The notes below the pieces were generated by a model, which was not told where the DNA came from, did no database searches, and worked only from the letters and a program-made list of their open reading frames with translations. From NCBI RefSeq assembly GCF_046098205.1, contig NZ_JBJURJ010000008.1, forward strand, positions 248,001 to 312,000: 64,000 nt of DNA. The letters run 5' to 3'. Shown here one piece after another: positions 44,480-53,239 of this stretch (position 1 is the first letter of the stretch; each line of letters begins with the position of its first letter). Source of the stretch: Paenibacillus_AR mesotrionivorans (lineage in GTDB: Bacteria > Bacillota > Bacilli > Paenibacillales > NBRC-103111). Position numbers and translations under genes: made by a program.

Positions 44480-45508
44480 ATGAACCGGGAGATGATCGAA
44501 AGCTTCGTACACCGGTATCTGGATGCCACCGGCAGCCAGGTAACAGAGAAAAATGACGGCTGGATCACTGTGCAGCTGTCGCCGGAGGCGGACAAGGACC
44601 TGATGAACCGCTCCTATTATTGGGGCTTCGTGGAGCGTACGGGAGCAGCTCCGGAGCCTATGCAGTTCACCTTTATTTTTGACCCGGAGACGTACAGTGC
44701 CAAAACAGCACCGCCTCCACGCCAAGCCGTTCCTGTTCCTCCCCCGGCTCCGGCCGCAGGCAATGGCGTTCCGGGATCTGCTCCTGCCACAGGAGAGCCC
44801 GCAACCGCTGCCCCGCAGAGTGACAGCATTCTGGGTCGGTATTTCGGCGTCACGACCGTCATCTCCTCCGGTTATGGCCGCATCCCCAGCGATGTAATGG
44901 CCTTCGGCAGCCGCCGGATGGAGCAGCTGTTCGGCGTGGTCAAGGCACGTGGCCAGTTTGTCCGCCTGTTCGAGAGTCCGGACCCAACGGTGCTGAATCC
45001 GTATGCTTCCTTGGGCTACTCTACCTGGCTCTGTGTAAATTACAAGGTGGAGCTGATCTGCGATATGAAGCGGGACGAGCTCCATTCCCTGGGCATCAAC
45101 ATGGCTACGGGGCAGATTGTGGAGGGCTTTTATGACCGGGTCAAAAAACGCCGCCTCACGCCCCAGATTCCGCCTACTATCCACCTGCAGCATGCCGCAT
45201 TGTCCGTGGACCGGGCCGTAGCCCAGCTGGAGAATTTCCTCGGGGACAAGGTCAGCACCTATGATCAGACATGGTCGGTGGAGGCCTGGAAGCGGCTGAA
45301 GGAGGAATGGAGCCGGATCGACAGCTACTATGGTGAGCTCCTGCGGAGCGTGGAGCCCTCCCAAAAATCGGAGGTAGAGGAGCAGTACAAAGCCCGGGAG
45401 CAGGAAATCGACTGGCAATACCGCCCTCGGATTGCAGTGTCCGTCACGAACTGCGGTTTCTTTCATCTCTATGAGGGAATGCGGACACCAATTGACCCCA
45501 GTCGCTAA
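44480..45508 (+). CDS. yqhG: YqhG family protein
   Basis: 342 residues. The family signatures are FVHRYLDATGSQV near the start, YYWGFVERTGA and FDPETY, then a Pro/Ala-rich insert (about 75-115), then GYGRIPSDVMAFGSRRMEQL and the C-terminal coiled segment (VEEQYKAREQEIDWQYRPRI). It lies 7 bp after yqhH and is certainly cotranscribed. Its function is unknown; conserved linkage suggests it assists the SNF2 protein. The long low-complexity insert is not typical and may be lineage specific. Confidence 0.85.
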   Translation: MNREMIESFVHRYLDATGSQVTEKNDGWITVQLSPEADKDLMNRSYYWGFVERTGAAPEPMQFTFIFDPETYSAKTAPPPRQAVPVPPPAPAAGNGVPGSAPATGEPATAAPQSDSILGRYFGVTTVISSGYGRIPSDVMAFGSRRMEQLFGVVKARGQFVRLFESPDPTVLNPYASLGYSTWLCVNYKVELICDMKRDELHSLGINMATGQIVEGFYDRVKKRRLTPQIPPTIHLQHAALSVDRAVAQLENFLGDKVSTYDQTWSVEAWKRLKEEWSRIDSYYGELLRSVEPSQKSEVEEQYKAREQEIDWQYRPRIAVSVTNCGFFHLYEGMRTPIDPSR

Positions 45509-45615
45509 ATGTTCTTAAAAAAAGCAAGGCGCTTGTCCGCAAAAACAAACAGTCTTTTTGCCGCCGTTCCGCTAAGCTGAATATAACGTTTTCAATTGAA
45601 AGTTGGTGTAAAGCT

Positions 45616-46605
45616 TTGGCACATTGGACAAGAAGAATGGCCTCTGCTGTCCTTCTGGGCAGCCTGCTGGCGGTTTGGTCCCTTGCCCCCTCCGCTTTGG
45701 CAGAGCCTCCTGTTGCGGAAGTGACGGCAGGACAAGCCACGGTACAGAATGGACAAGTCCTGGCTCTGGGAAACACGCCTGACAGCACCCGGCAGTCTCC
45801 CGAAGGGGAAGCAGCTGCATCCGGCATGACTCCGGTTATCCGCTCCTGGGTGGACGCATTGGCGGGTGAACCGGGCTTCGAGAGCTGGTCTGCCGCATCC
45901 TGGACCGTCTATCCCCTTGGCCCCGGCACCCACAGCTGGGTGGTGCTGCTTCAGGCAGATGCCCAGGAGGTCGGTTACCTAGTTCTAACCGCCGACGGGG
46001 ACGGCTACCGTCTTCAAGAGTACGGGCAGGGCGAATATCCCCTGTTCAGCATGAATACGCTGCAGCGCAGTTTGGCGCAGCGGGGACTTATTTCCGAATC
46101 CAATCCATCCATGACCATATCCCGCATCTATGCGGCGCCTCTGCAGGGAGTCTGGCGGATCGAAGGCGCAGCAGATGAACCGCTTTATCTGGATGCCAAA
46201 ACCGGAGAGGAACTTCCTCCTCTCGATAACTGGGTTCAAGAACAGAAAGCAGGAGCAGGTCAAGCCTCCTCTGCTTATAATAGATCAGCGGCAGAGCAGC
46301 CCGGCAGCTTAAAACACACCTTGATCAAAATGTCCTTCGACCCGTTCCTGAAGCCTGTTTGGCTGAAGGGCAGCCCACAGCCGGAGCTGGACTTTACTGC
46401 GTGGAAGGCCGGGCCGATCAGCTCGGAGGAAACACCTGTCACCTATCTGGGCAAATGGTACGGCGGCAAAGCCCTGTACCCTCTGGCTGCAACAGGCTTC
46501 CATGAATGGAGCCACGCCGGGCCTTTTCTCCGGCTGGAGCATGAGGGTGCCCGGTATGTGCCTTACGCCGCGGCAGTGAAGCTGGGCCGCTTTTTTACCC
46601 CTTAA
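45616..46605 (+). CDS. secreted protein of unknown function
   Basis: About 329 residues. An N-terminal signal peptide (ASAVLLGSLLAVWSLAPSALA, cut after ALA) precedes an exported domain. No family was recognised. The C-terminal part (FHEWSHAGPFLRLEHEGARY) is Trp/His rich. The start is uncertain: TTG at 45616 and ATG at 45637 both have poor ribosome sites. A possible promoter TTGCCG-18-TATAAC precedes it. It sits between yqhG and yqzE, where B. subtilis has yqzG, so it may replace that gene. Confidence 0.6.
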   Translation: MAHWTRRMASAVLLGSLLAVWSLAPSALAEPPVAEVTAGQATVQNGQVLALGNTPDSTRQSPEGEAAASGMTPVIRSWVDALAGEPGFESWSAASWTVYPLGPGTHSWVVLLQADAQEVGYLVLTADGDGYRLQEYGQGEYPLFSMNTLQRSLAQRGLISESNPSMTISRIYAAPLQGVWRIEGAADEPLYLDAKTGEELPPLDNWVQEQKAGAGQASSAYNRSAAEQPGSLKHTLIKMSFDPFLKPVWLKGSPQPELDFTAWKAGPISSEETPVTYLGKWYGGKALYPLAATGFHEWSHAGPFLRLEHEGARYVPYAAAVKLGRFFTP

Positions 46606-46628
46606 TGGTTCTCCTCCTATTCACATAT

Positions 46629-46680
46629 AGAAAAGCTGCAGAAGCGCTGCCGTCACCGGCTCATGCTTCCACAGCTTTTC
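46629..46680. terminator. long hairpin between convergent genes
   Basis: The outer stem GAAAAGCTG / CAGCTTTTC, plus an inner AGAAGC / GCTTCC part, forms a long imperfect hairpin. It is placed between the convergent secreted-protein gene and yqzE and probably terminates both. Confidence 0.65.
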
Positions 46681-46720
46681 ATCACCAGTCCGTCCCATAA
46701 GCGGCTGCTCCGGCAGCTCC

Positions 46721-46930
46721 TTAATCGGGAGTGGGCTGTTTTTTTCGTTTCTGCTCCCTCCACACCTTAATGGACAACGGCAGCAAACCAAACCACCGGA
46801 CCGTCCAGGGGGTGCTGTTGCGGATGGTGCGCCGCTCCTGACGGTGCTGCTTGCGCACCTCCGTAGGGGTGTCGATATACGTGACCACCTGCTGGGTAAT
46901 GTATTTGACCAAGTCATCGCTTTTCGCCAT
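46721..46930 (-). CDS. yqzE: YqzE family protein
   Basis: 69 residues from the ATG at 46930, which has AAGGAG 7 nt upstream. DDLVKYITQQVVTYIDTP, a basic middle (RKQHRQERR) and WTVRWFGLLPLSIKVW match the YqzE family. In B. subtilis it lies at the end of the comG operon beside yqhG. Here it faces the other way, which shows local rearrangement. Function unknown; the chain has a C-terminal hydrophobic segment that may touch the membrane. Confidence 0.85.
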   Translation of the reverse strand: MAKSDDLVKYITQQVVTYIDTPTEVRKQHRQERRTIRNSTPWTVRWFGLLPLSIKVWREQKRKKQPTPD

Positions 46931-47120
46931 GTGCAAACTCCTTGTCATCTGGGATGTGATTGCCTATCGTTTTCAGTTTCCCCAGCATCTCCCCTCCCTA
47001 AACTTGTCCTGCCTGCCGCCGGGGTGAAGGGATTCTTTAGTTAAAGCTGTTTTCGGTATAGCTTTTGCGGGATGGCCTGTCTAAACTGGTGCTATTGGAG
47101 TGAAAAAGGAGGATGTTACG

Positions 47121-48038
47121 ATGCGGAACCGTTTGCGGATGGTGTCCCATTACCGGGATCAAGAGGGACTGCGGCTGAGCTTTAACCGGCTGGCGCAGCT
47201 GACCTTTGGCATAGATTTTGAGGCGTGGTATCAAAAAGGGGCTTGGAACGACAGCTACACCTGCTATTCCTTCGCGGACGGAGAGGAGATTGTGGCCAAT
47301 GTGTCCGTTACGGCCATGACCGTGCTGCTGAATGGAAACGAGGTGCCTGCGCTCCAGGTTGGCACAGTAATGACTCACCCGGATTACCGCGGTTTGGGTT
47401 TGTTCAAGAAGCTTATGGAGGAAGCGCTGACCTCCTCTAGACAGCCTGGGAACAGCTTGGTTTTTCTCTTTGCCAACGAGTCCGTTGTCAACCTGTATCC
47501 GAAGCTGGGGTTCACACGCAGCCCTTTTTACCGGTATGAAACAGATCTGAAACTTCGTGAGCGAGATGCTTCACCGCAGCTGTGGAAATTGGATGTGAGC
47601 CGGGAGGAGGATTGGGCTCTTCTTGTCCGTCTGGCCCAGGGACGGGGTCCATTGCCAGCGGAATGCTCCGTTTCCGGCGGCGCCTCCATCTTCCTGTGGT
47701 ACTGCCTGAATATCTTCCCGGATGCTCTTTATTATGCGGAGGACCGGGAGCTGCTGCTCGTCTATAAGTGGTCTGAAGGGAAAATCGAGGTGATGGATAT
47801 CGTCTGCCCTCGTCCGGTATTGTTTGCGGAGGTTGCGGAATGTTTGGCCGCCCACCCGGGGGAGGAAGCCGTCTTGGACGGAAGCTGTCAGGTAGAGTTC
47901 CACTTCACGCCGGATTTTGCGGACCTGGCAGACGAGAACATCCGGCGCAGGGAGGACGAGGAAGAATTCTTCTTCGTCAAGGGAGCGGCTTTACCGTTGA
48001 TGCAGAGCTGCATCATTCCCTTGTCCGGGCGGACGTAA
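47121..48038 (+). CDS. GNAT-family acetyltransferase
   Basis: 305 residues. The acetyl-CoA site is in LQVGTVMTHPDYRGLGLFKKLM, followed by LVFLFANESVVNLYPKLGF. The C-terminal half (about 150-305) is a second domain, as in Eis-like two-domain GNAT enzymes. The start at 47121 is preferred: AAGGAGG lies inside the longer GTG frame that opens at 47100, 8 nt before this ATG. Substrate unknown. Monocistronic. Confidence 0.85.
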   Translation: MRNRLRMVSHYRDQEGLRLSFNRLAQLTFGIDFEAWYQKGAWNDSYTCYSFADGEEIVANVSVTAMTVLLNGNEVPALQVGTVMTHPDYRGLGLFKKLMEEALTSSRQPGNSLVFLFANESVVNLYPKLGFTRSPFYRYETDLKLRERDASPQLWKLDVSREEDWALLVRLAQGRGPLPAECSVSGGASIFLWYCLNIFPDALYYAEDRELLLVYKWSEGKIEVMDIVCPRPVLFAEVAECLAAHPGEEAVLDGSCQVEFHFTPDFADLADENIRRREDEEEFFFVKGAALPLMQSCIIPLSGRT

Positions 48039-48249
48039 CCGATAGGGTAGCGCTCCTTGTAAAACAAAGGAATGTGGACCGGCAAGTGCAGGGTCTTGCT
48101 CCGGGAGCTTATGCTTCTGGCGATGGCTCTTCCAGTCGCCAGGTCGTCCGGCAATCTGGCTGTAGGCCTCCGGACCCTGGCTGCCGGACCCCCGAGCTGC
48201 CAAGCCGTGGGCTCCTACCGCGGGCTCCTTCCTATACCGCGAGCCGATT
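48039..48249. other. gap between GNAT gene and array B, no gene seen
   Basis: About 210 bp of GC-rich sequence without a supported frame, promoter or terminator. Confidence 0.5.
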
Positions 48250-48436
48250 CTAACGGCGGTGGAAGCCCTTATTTCCACAAAAACACCACTTCAAGAAATC
48301 TAACGGTGGCCACAGCCTCTATTTAGGTCATTTGCCGTGCTTCGAGCCTATTTTACACCTAATAGCGGCCCCTGCTTCCGTTAGATCTGGCACCCCCCCG
48401 TTTTAGGCCAAATAGCGGCTCTCACCTCCGTTAGAA
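48250..48436. repeat. intergenic array B: two direct plus two inverted TAACGG units
   Basis: Units CTAACGG-N-GCC-N-CTATT start at 48250 and 48300 on the plus strand (50 bp apart). Two inverted units end at 48383 and 48433 (also 50 bp apart), reading CCGTTAG on the plus strand. Each unit keeps TAACGG at one end and a CCGCTATT-like sequence at the other with a 9-11 nt middle. It lies between the convergent GNAT and ribbon-helix-helix genes. Confidence 0.85.
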
Positions 48437-48468
48437 ATAAGCCGCCTTGCGCTTCACCTAATAACCGC

Positions 48469-48870
48469 TTACTTCTTGTCGTTCATAAGCACAAGCCATT
48501 TTTTGACCGGTTCCGGAGCCCGGATGATTCCATAGATCCGGATGTTGCCAAAGGTCTCTTCTGCCAACTCCTTTGTTACATCATTGGCTATTATGAGTGC
48601 GCCCACGATTTTAACATCGATTTTCACACCCTCTTCTTTGGCCTCCACTAATCGATTCCGATCAAATTCCAACGCTCCGAAAGCAAAGTACTTCCTATGC
48701 TTAAACTCCTTGATCTCCTCCGAATGGCTGTCTAGTTGTCTTCTGATGGCAATCCGAATAAAATCGCTGCGGTTTGTATAAAAGCCTTGATCTACCAAAA
48801 GATCAATTTGGCCAAGATCCATCGGTCCTAGATTTGTCGTAATTTTTTCTAAATCCGAAATATTCAACAC
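48469..48870 (-). CDS. ribbon-helix-helix-type regulator
   Basis: About 133 residues. Near the N-terminus, GQIDLLVDQGFYTNRSDFIR and IAIRRQLD fit the strand-helix-helix of CopG/NikR-like repressors. The rest (VKIDVKIVGALIIANDVT) looks like a dimerisation or sensing domain. The open frame extends to 48930, but a TTGACA box lies in that extension, so a GTG near 48870 or TTG near 48867 is preferred; this is uncertain. It is divergent from an ABC exporter gene, with four 7-bp half-sites in the gap. Confidence 0.7.
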   Translation of the reverse strand: MLNISDLEKITTNLGPMDLGQIDLLVDQGFYTNRSDFIRIAIRRQLDSHSEEIKEFKHRKYFAFGALEFDRNRLVEAKEEGVKIDVKIVGALIIANDVTKELAEETFGNIRIYGIIRAPEPVKKWLVLMNDKK

Positions 48871-48977
48871 ACCCCTTCTTCTTCCCTTATAGCTTCCAAT
48901 ATGCCTAAATCTTTTTAGCCTGTCAAGCAAAATAAAAGAAAATGAGCATTGTACAAAATGGATATATAAGGTACTAT

Positions 48978-49017
48978 AACATCCATGGGGATGTTAATAG
49001 GATGTTTAACGGATGTT
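48978..49017 (+). promoter_or_regulatory. operator of four GGATGTT half-sites
   Basis: AACATCC (48978-48984, inverted) is followed by GGATGTT at 48989, 49000 and 49011. All four start exactly 11 bp apart. A TACTATAAC -10-like box precedes them, so binding would block the exporter promoter. The adjacent ribbon-helix-helix protein is the likely binder. Confidence 0.75.
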
Positions 49018-49074
49018 TTTTAACTTTATCGTCCTCTAGGAATGTAAACTCCTACGCAGGGGGAAGGCGATCTG

Positions 49075-50845
49075 ATGAATCAACGCAAAACATTATGGCG
49101 GCTTATCGGTTACTGCTTGAGGCACAAGACCATCTATCCGTTTTTATTTATGACCATGTTCGTAGGTATAGGCCTGAATCTTGGTACCGCATGGTATCTA
49201 AACAAAATCACGGATGCTGCAGTCGCCCAAACGCAGACGCATTGGTTACTCCTTATTGTCTTAGGCCTGATCATCCTTGTTGGCCACAGCTGCGAATGTT
49301 TATTGGGATACCTATCTAAAATCCAAGGTTTCCTCCAAAGTCAGGAAAAGTATTCGTATCGATACCTTGAAGAAGGTACTCTGCCTGCCGGTAAGTCATT
49401 TTGATGACCACCATTCCGGAGAGCTCTTGACCCGGATGACCAATGACAATCAGGCCATCGGGAAGGCATGCAGTGACACCATGCTTTCTTTAATCCGCAA
49501 TCCAATCCTCGCATTATCCTCCTTTATTTATTTACTTACAATCAATTGGAAGCTAGCCATCATTTGTGCCTTGGTTGGTCCGATGACACTGCTTGTCGGA
49601 GGGGGATTCGGGAAGGTTCTCCGTCACAATTCTCAACTGCTGCAGCATCGGGTGGGAGGCTTAACCTCTGTCCTGCAAGAAATTTTGGGATCCAGCCAAA
49701 TCTTTAAACCTTTCGGCCTGGAAAAGAAATTGCTTCAGACGTTTACTCAGAATAGTGATGATGTCAGCAAGTTCGAAATTCGTGGAGGAAAAATCCAGGC
49801 TTCGCTATCTGCTGCGGCCAATGCGGTTGGTCTTTTGTCCTTTATCGTAACGTTCATTGTGGGGGCTTATTTTACAGCGTCAGGATCCATGACCGTAGGC
49901 GGGTTAATCGCATTTATACAGCTTATGAATCACTTAACGTGGCCCTTTACCGGTTTGGCGTCCTCATGGGGAGAGCTTCAACAAGCGCTGGGTGCCGCGG
50001 ACCGGATTTTTAAGACAATGGATGAGCGAACAGAATTTACGGATATTCCCACTCACAAAGTAAATCATGAATTTACCAATATGAAAGTGGACGGGTTGAG
50101 CTTTGGGTACACTTCCAGTCGTTCTATCTTGAATAATGTCTCCTTTCATGTTGAAGCCGGACAAAAAATTGCGTTAGTCGGTCCAAGCGGGGGCGGGAAA
50201 ACAACTATTTTCAAAATCCTGTTAGGTCTGTATGAACCCAGTGGGGGTGATATACAGATTAACGAAAACAATATCAGGGATATGAAATTGCAGGAGTTAA
50301 GAGGCTACTTCTCTTTTGTGCCGCAAGAAAATGTTATGTATTCGGGGACGATCCGAGAGAATATTGCCTGCGGAAGACTTGATGCATCGGAGGAGGAGAT
50401 CGTAGCAGCTGCGGGAGATGCCAATGCGTTAGGATTCATATTGGAGCTTCCCGAAGGTTTTGATACACATATGGGAGAAGGAGGGATACGTTTATCAGGA
50501 GGTCAAAAACAAAGAATATCCATTGCCCGGGCTTTGCTCAGGAATGCGCCGGTTTTGCTGTTGGATGAAGCAACTGCAGCTTTGGATAACGAATCGGAGC
50601 GGCTGGTTCAAAAAGCGTTGGAGCGGTTGATGGCCGGCAGAACAACGATCATCATCGCCCACAAACTTTCGACAGTCCAACAGGCGGACCAGATCATTGT
50701 TATACAAAACGGAAGGGTTGCAGAAAAAGGGAGGCATGACGAGCTATTACAATCCGAAGGGCTTTATCATACCCTTTACAAGGGCATATACTCCGAAAGC
50801 CATTTAAAAAAGGGAAAGCCTCTGTACGAGACCTTCCCTCTCTAA
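49075..50845 (+). pseudogene. ABC exporter (MsbA/BmrA type) broken by a frameshift
   Basis: Frame 1 runs from ATG 49075 (MNQRKTLWRLIGYCLRHK) to about residue 68. It then reads nonsense to a stop at 49404. Frame 2 continues the same protein from about 49277 (TAANVYWDTYLKSKVSSKVR) to 50845. One extra base somewhere in 49266-49282 explains it. The joined product of about 590 residues would be a normal half-size exporter: six helices, Walker A (VGPSGGGKTTIFKI), signature (RLSGGQKQRISIARAL), Walker B (VLLLDEATAAL). The ATPase half is intact, so this may be a recent mutation, a sequencing error or, less likely, recoding. Its promoter carries the GGATGTT operator. Confidence 0.8.
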
Positions 50846-50852
50846 TTCATAA

Positions 50853-52574
50853 TTAGATCATTTCCGGCGATTCCAGGCCGATCAGGGCCAGGCCGTTGCG
50901 CAGGGTGATCTGCACGGATTTGACCAGCGCGAGGCGTGCGTTGCGCACCGCTTGGTCCTCCACCAGAATGGGGCATTCGTGGTAGAAGCGGTTGAATGCT
51001 TGAGCCAGATCAACCAGATAGCGGCTGATGATGGACGGCTCCAGCTTCCACATGGCCTGCTGCACCTGCTCGCCGAAGATGTAGAGCTCCTTCAGCGCCA
51101 GCTGGGCTTCCGTGTTCAACAGTTGGCCGGCATCCACCTCTGGGGCGCCGCCAAACTCAATGCTGGAGCTGCCGCCGTTGGACTTACGCAGCACGCTGCA
51201 TGCCCGGGCATGGGTGTATTGCACGTATGGGCCGGTTTCCCCTTCGAAGTTCAGGGCGTCCTCCCAGGAGAAAACAACGTCCTTGATCCGGTTGGTGGAC
51301 AGGTCGTTGAACACAATGGCGCCGACGCCAACCTGGCGGGCCACCTCTTCCTTATTGGGCATATCGGGGTTCTTCGCCTCGATAATCTCCCGCACACGCT
51401 CTACGGAACGGGTCAGAAGCTCGTCCAGCATGACCACGTTGCCCTTCCGGGTGGAGAGCTTGGCGCCTTCCAGGCTCACTTGGCCAAAAGGCACGTGTAC
51501 CATATCCTTGGACCACTCATAGCCCATTAGCTCCACAATTTTGAACAGCTGCTGGAAGTGAAGATTTTGCGCCGCGCCGGTGACGTACACGCATTTATGG
51601 AAGTCGTAGGTTTGTTTCCGGTAGATGGCTGCTGCCACATCACGGGTGTGATATAGAGTTGCGCCGTCCTTTTTGATCATCAGGGCCGGGGGCATATTGT
51701 ACTCATCCAGGCGGACCAGCAAGGCGCCTTCGTCCTCCTCCAGCAGTCCCTTGTCCTTCAGCTCCTGGACGGGCTTGTCCATCTTGTCGTTGTAGAAGCT
51801 TTCGCCGGCGAAGGAATCGAATTTGATGCCGAGAAGGTCATAAATTTTGTTGAACTCCTTCAGGCTGATGTCCACAAACCAGCGCCACAGGCGGTGCGCT
51901 TCCTCATCCCCCTGCTCCAGACGCACAAACCAGGAACGGGCAACCTCCTCCAGCTCCGGAGTTTTGTCGGCTTCATCGTGGAACTGTACATACAGACGGA
52001 GCAGCTCAAGAATGCCCCCTTCTTCAACAGCTGTTTCGTTGCCCCAGTTTTTGTAGGCCACGATCAGCTTGCCGAACTGAGTTCCCCAGTCACCCAGGTG
52101 GTTAACGCCGACACAGGTGTAACCCAGATATTGATGAATCCGGTACAGTGCATTGCCGATCATGGTCGAGCGCAGATGCCCTACGTGAAACGGCTTAGCG
52201 ATATTGGGCGAGGAAAAGTCGAAAACAACGGTTTTACCCGCGCCTAAATCAGAGGAACCGTAGCGGTCACGCTCGGACAGGATGGTCGACAACAGATTGG
52301 CTGCGAAGGCTTGTTTGTCCAGGAATACATTCACATAACCCGAAACGGATTCCACCCGGCCGAACAGACCGTCGGTGGCCAGCTTGGATTTGATCTCATC
52401 GGAAATGGCCTGGGGAGATTTGCGGAGGGCCTTGGACAGCTTAAAGCAGGGCAGCGAAAAGTCCCCCAGCTCCGGGTTAGGCGGATATTCGATCATGTCC
52501 CGCAGGGCGGCTGCCTCCACACCCTCGAATCCTTCCGCAATCTGTTTGGCCAGTTCGTCTTTGTAATTGATCAT
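50853..52574 (-). CDS. argS: arginyl-tRNA synthetase
   Basis: 573 residues, full length. Class I motifs: FSSPNIAKPFHVGHLRST contains the HIGH-type site, and KLSTRKGN the KMSKS-type loop. The C-terminal anticodon-binding domain (YVQYTHARACSVLRK to QAFNRFYHECPIL) is complete. It charges tRNA-Arg in the cytoplasm. The ATG is preceded by GGAAGG at 5 nt. I looked for a T-box in the leader and did not find the AGGGTGG core. It is convergent with the ABC exporter gene, only 7 bp away. Confidence 0.96.
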   Translation of the reverse strand: MINYKDELAKQIAEGFEGVEAAALRDMIEYPPNPELGDFSLPCFKLSKALRKSPQAISDEIKSKLATDGLFGRVESVSGYVNVFLDKQAFAANLLSTILSERDRYGSSDLGAGKTVVFDFSSPNIAKPFHVGHLRSTMIGNALYRIHQYLGYTCVGVNHLGDWGTQFGKLIVAYKNWGNETAVEEGGILELLRLYVQFHDEADKTPELEEVARSWFVRLEQGDEEAHRLWRWFVDISLKEFNKIYDLLGIKFDSFAGESFYNDKMDKPVQELKDKGLLEEDEGALLVRLDEYNMPPALMIKKDGATLYHTRDVAAAIYRKQTYDFHKCVYVTGAAQNLHFQQLFKIVELMGYEWSKDMVHVPFGQVSLEGAKLSTRKGNVVMLDELLTRSVERVREIIEAKNPDMPNKEEVARQVGVGAIVFNDLSTNRIKDVVFSWEDALNFEGETGPYVQYTHARACSVLRKSNGGSSSIEFGGAPEVDAGQLLNTEAQLALKELYIFGEQVQQAMWKLEPSIISRYLVDLAQAFNRFYHECPILVEDQAVRNARLALVKSVQITLRNGLALIGLESPEMI

Positions 52575-52766
52575 AGTACCCTTCCTCTCCTATATACAAA
52601 GGCTACCCCTCGCAGCAGAACTCCGCCGCCACAGGGTACCCGAAACTTAACTTGGATGAATGCTGCTGTACACTTCTGTAAACATGTGCCCATCGATTGA
52701 AGGGCTTACGGATGGACCGGATGCAGAATGAATGCAATTTGGATGACTGGGCAAGTGGCGAGGCCG
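52575..52766. other. argS leader region, no T-box or promoter recognised
   Basis: No gene, no clear -10/-35 pair and no riboswitch core seen. Array C begins at its right end. Confidence 0.5.
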
Positions 52767-52951
52767 CTAACGGAACTTAGAAGCGCTTAGCCTGCATTTT
52801 CTGATCAATTCCCCGGCTAACGGAACTCAGAAGCGCTTACGATGTGGAAATCAGCCCAGGCAGGCTTCAGCACCTCTGTTAGAGCTTCTCAGTTCCGTTA
52901 AAAAATCTAAACCGCCGATTTTGTGCTGTAAGAGTCGCATAGTTCCGTTAC
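52767..52951. repeat. intergenic array C: two direct plus two inverted TAACGGAACT units
   Basis: Direct units TAACGGAACT-N-AGAAGCGCTTA start at 52768 and 52818 (50 bp apart). Two inverted units end at 52900 and 52950, also 50 bp apart, reading AGTTCCGTTA. Middles are nearly identical within this array, unlike in A, B and D. The inner direct and inverted units could pair into a 20-bp stem. The array lies upstream of argS and downstream of the acetylesterase gene. Confidence 0.85.
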
Positions 52952-53028
52952 ACACTCAACGAAACTTGATCGCCCACCCAGGGGGTTACGACATCAGACC
53001 AAATCACCAGTCATCATAACAACAGAAC

Positions 53029-53044
53029 ACCCCTTGCGGGGTGC
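53029..53044 (-). terminator. short GC hairpin, possible terminator
   Basis: CACCCC-TTGC-GGGGTG, about 200 bp beyond the acetylesterase stop. The following minus-strand sequence is T-rich but interrupted. Confidence 0.45.
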
Positions 53045-53239
53045 CCTGATTAATAGCCAATCATTACGTCAAACTCCGGACCCTCATCCGAAGCTTCATT
53101 ATACAGCAAGCGGGGTTTTATGGCAAATAGCCGACTTGCCTGGCGACCGCGCGCGGTTTGATCCTCATGAGACAGTCCAACACCCCCTGTGGCCCGCACC
53201 CCAAAAGCCGCCCCTATCCCGCGCCTCTCCCCCTCCGCC

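Noticed and set aside
48942..49319. 125-codon frame overlapping the exporter start
   Set aside because: Out of frame with exporter homology and it runs through the operator; MNQRK frame has the ribosome site.
52575..52766. T-box leader for argS
   Set aside because: Neither the AGGGTGG core nor a terminator/antiterminator pair was found.
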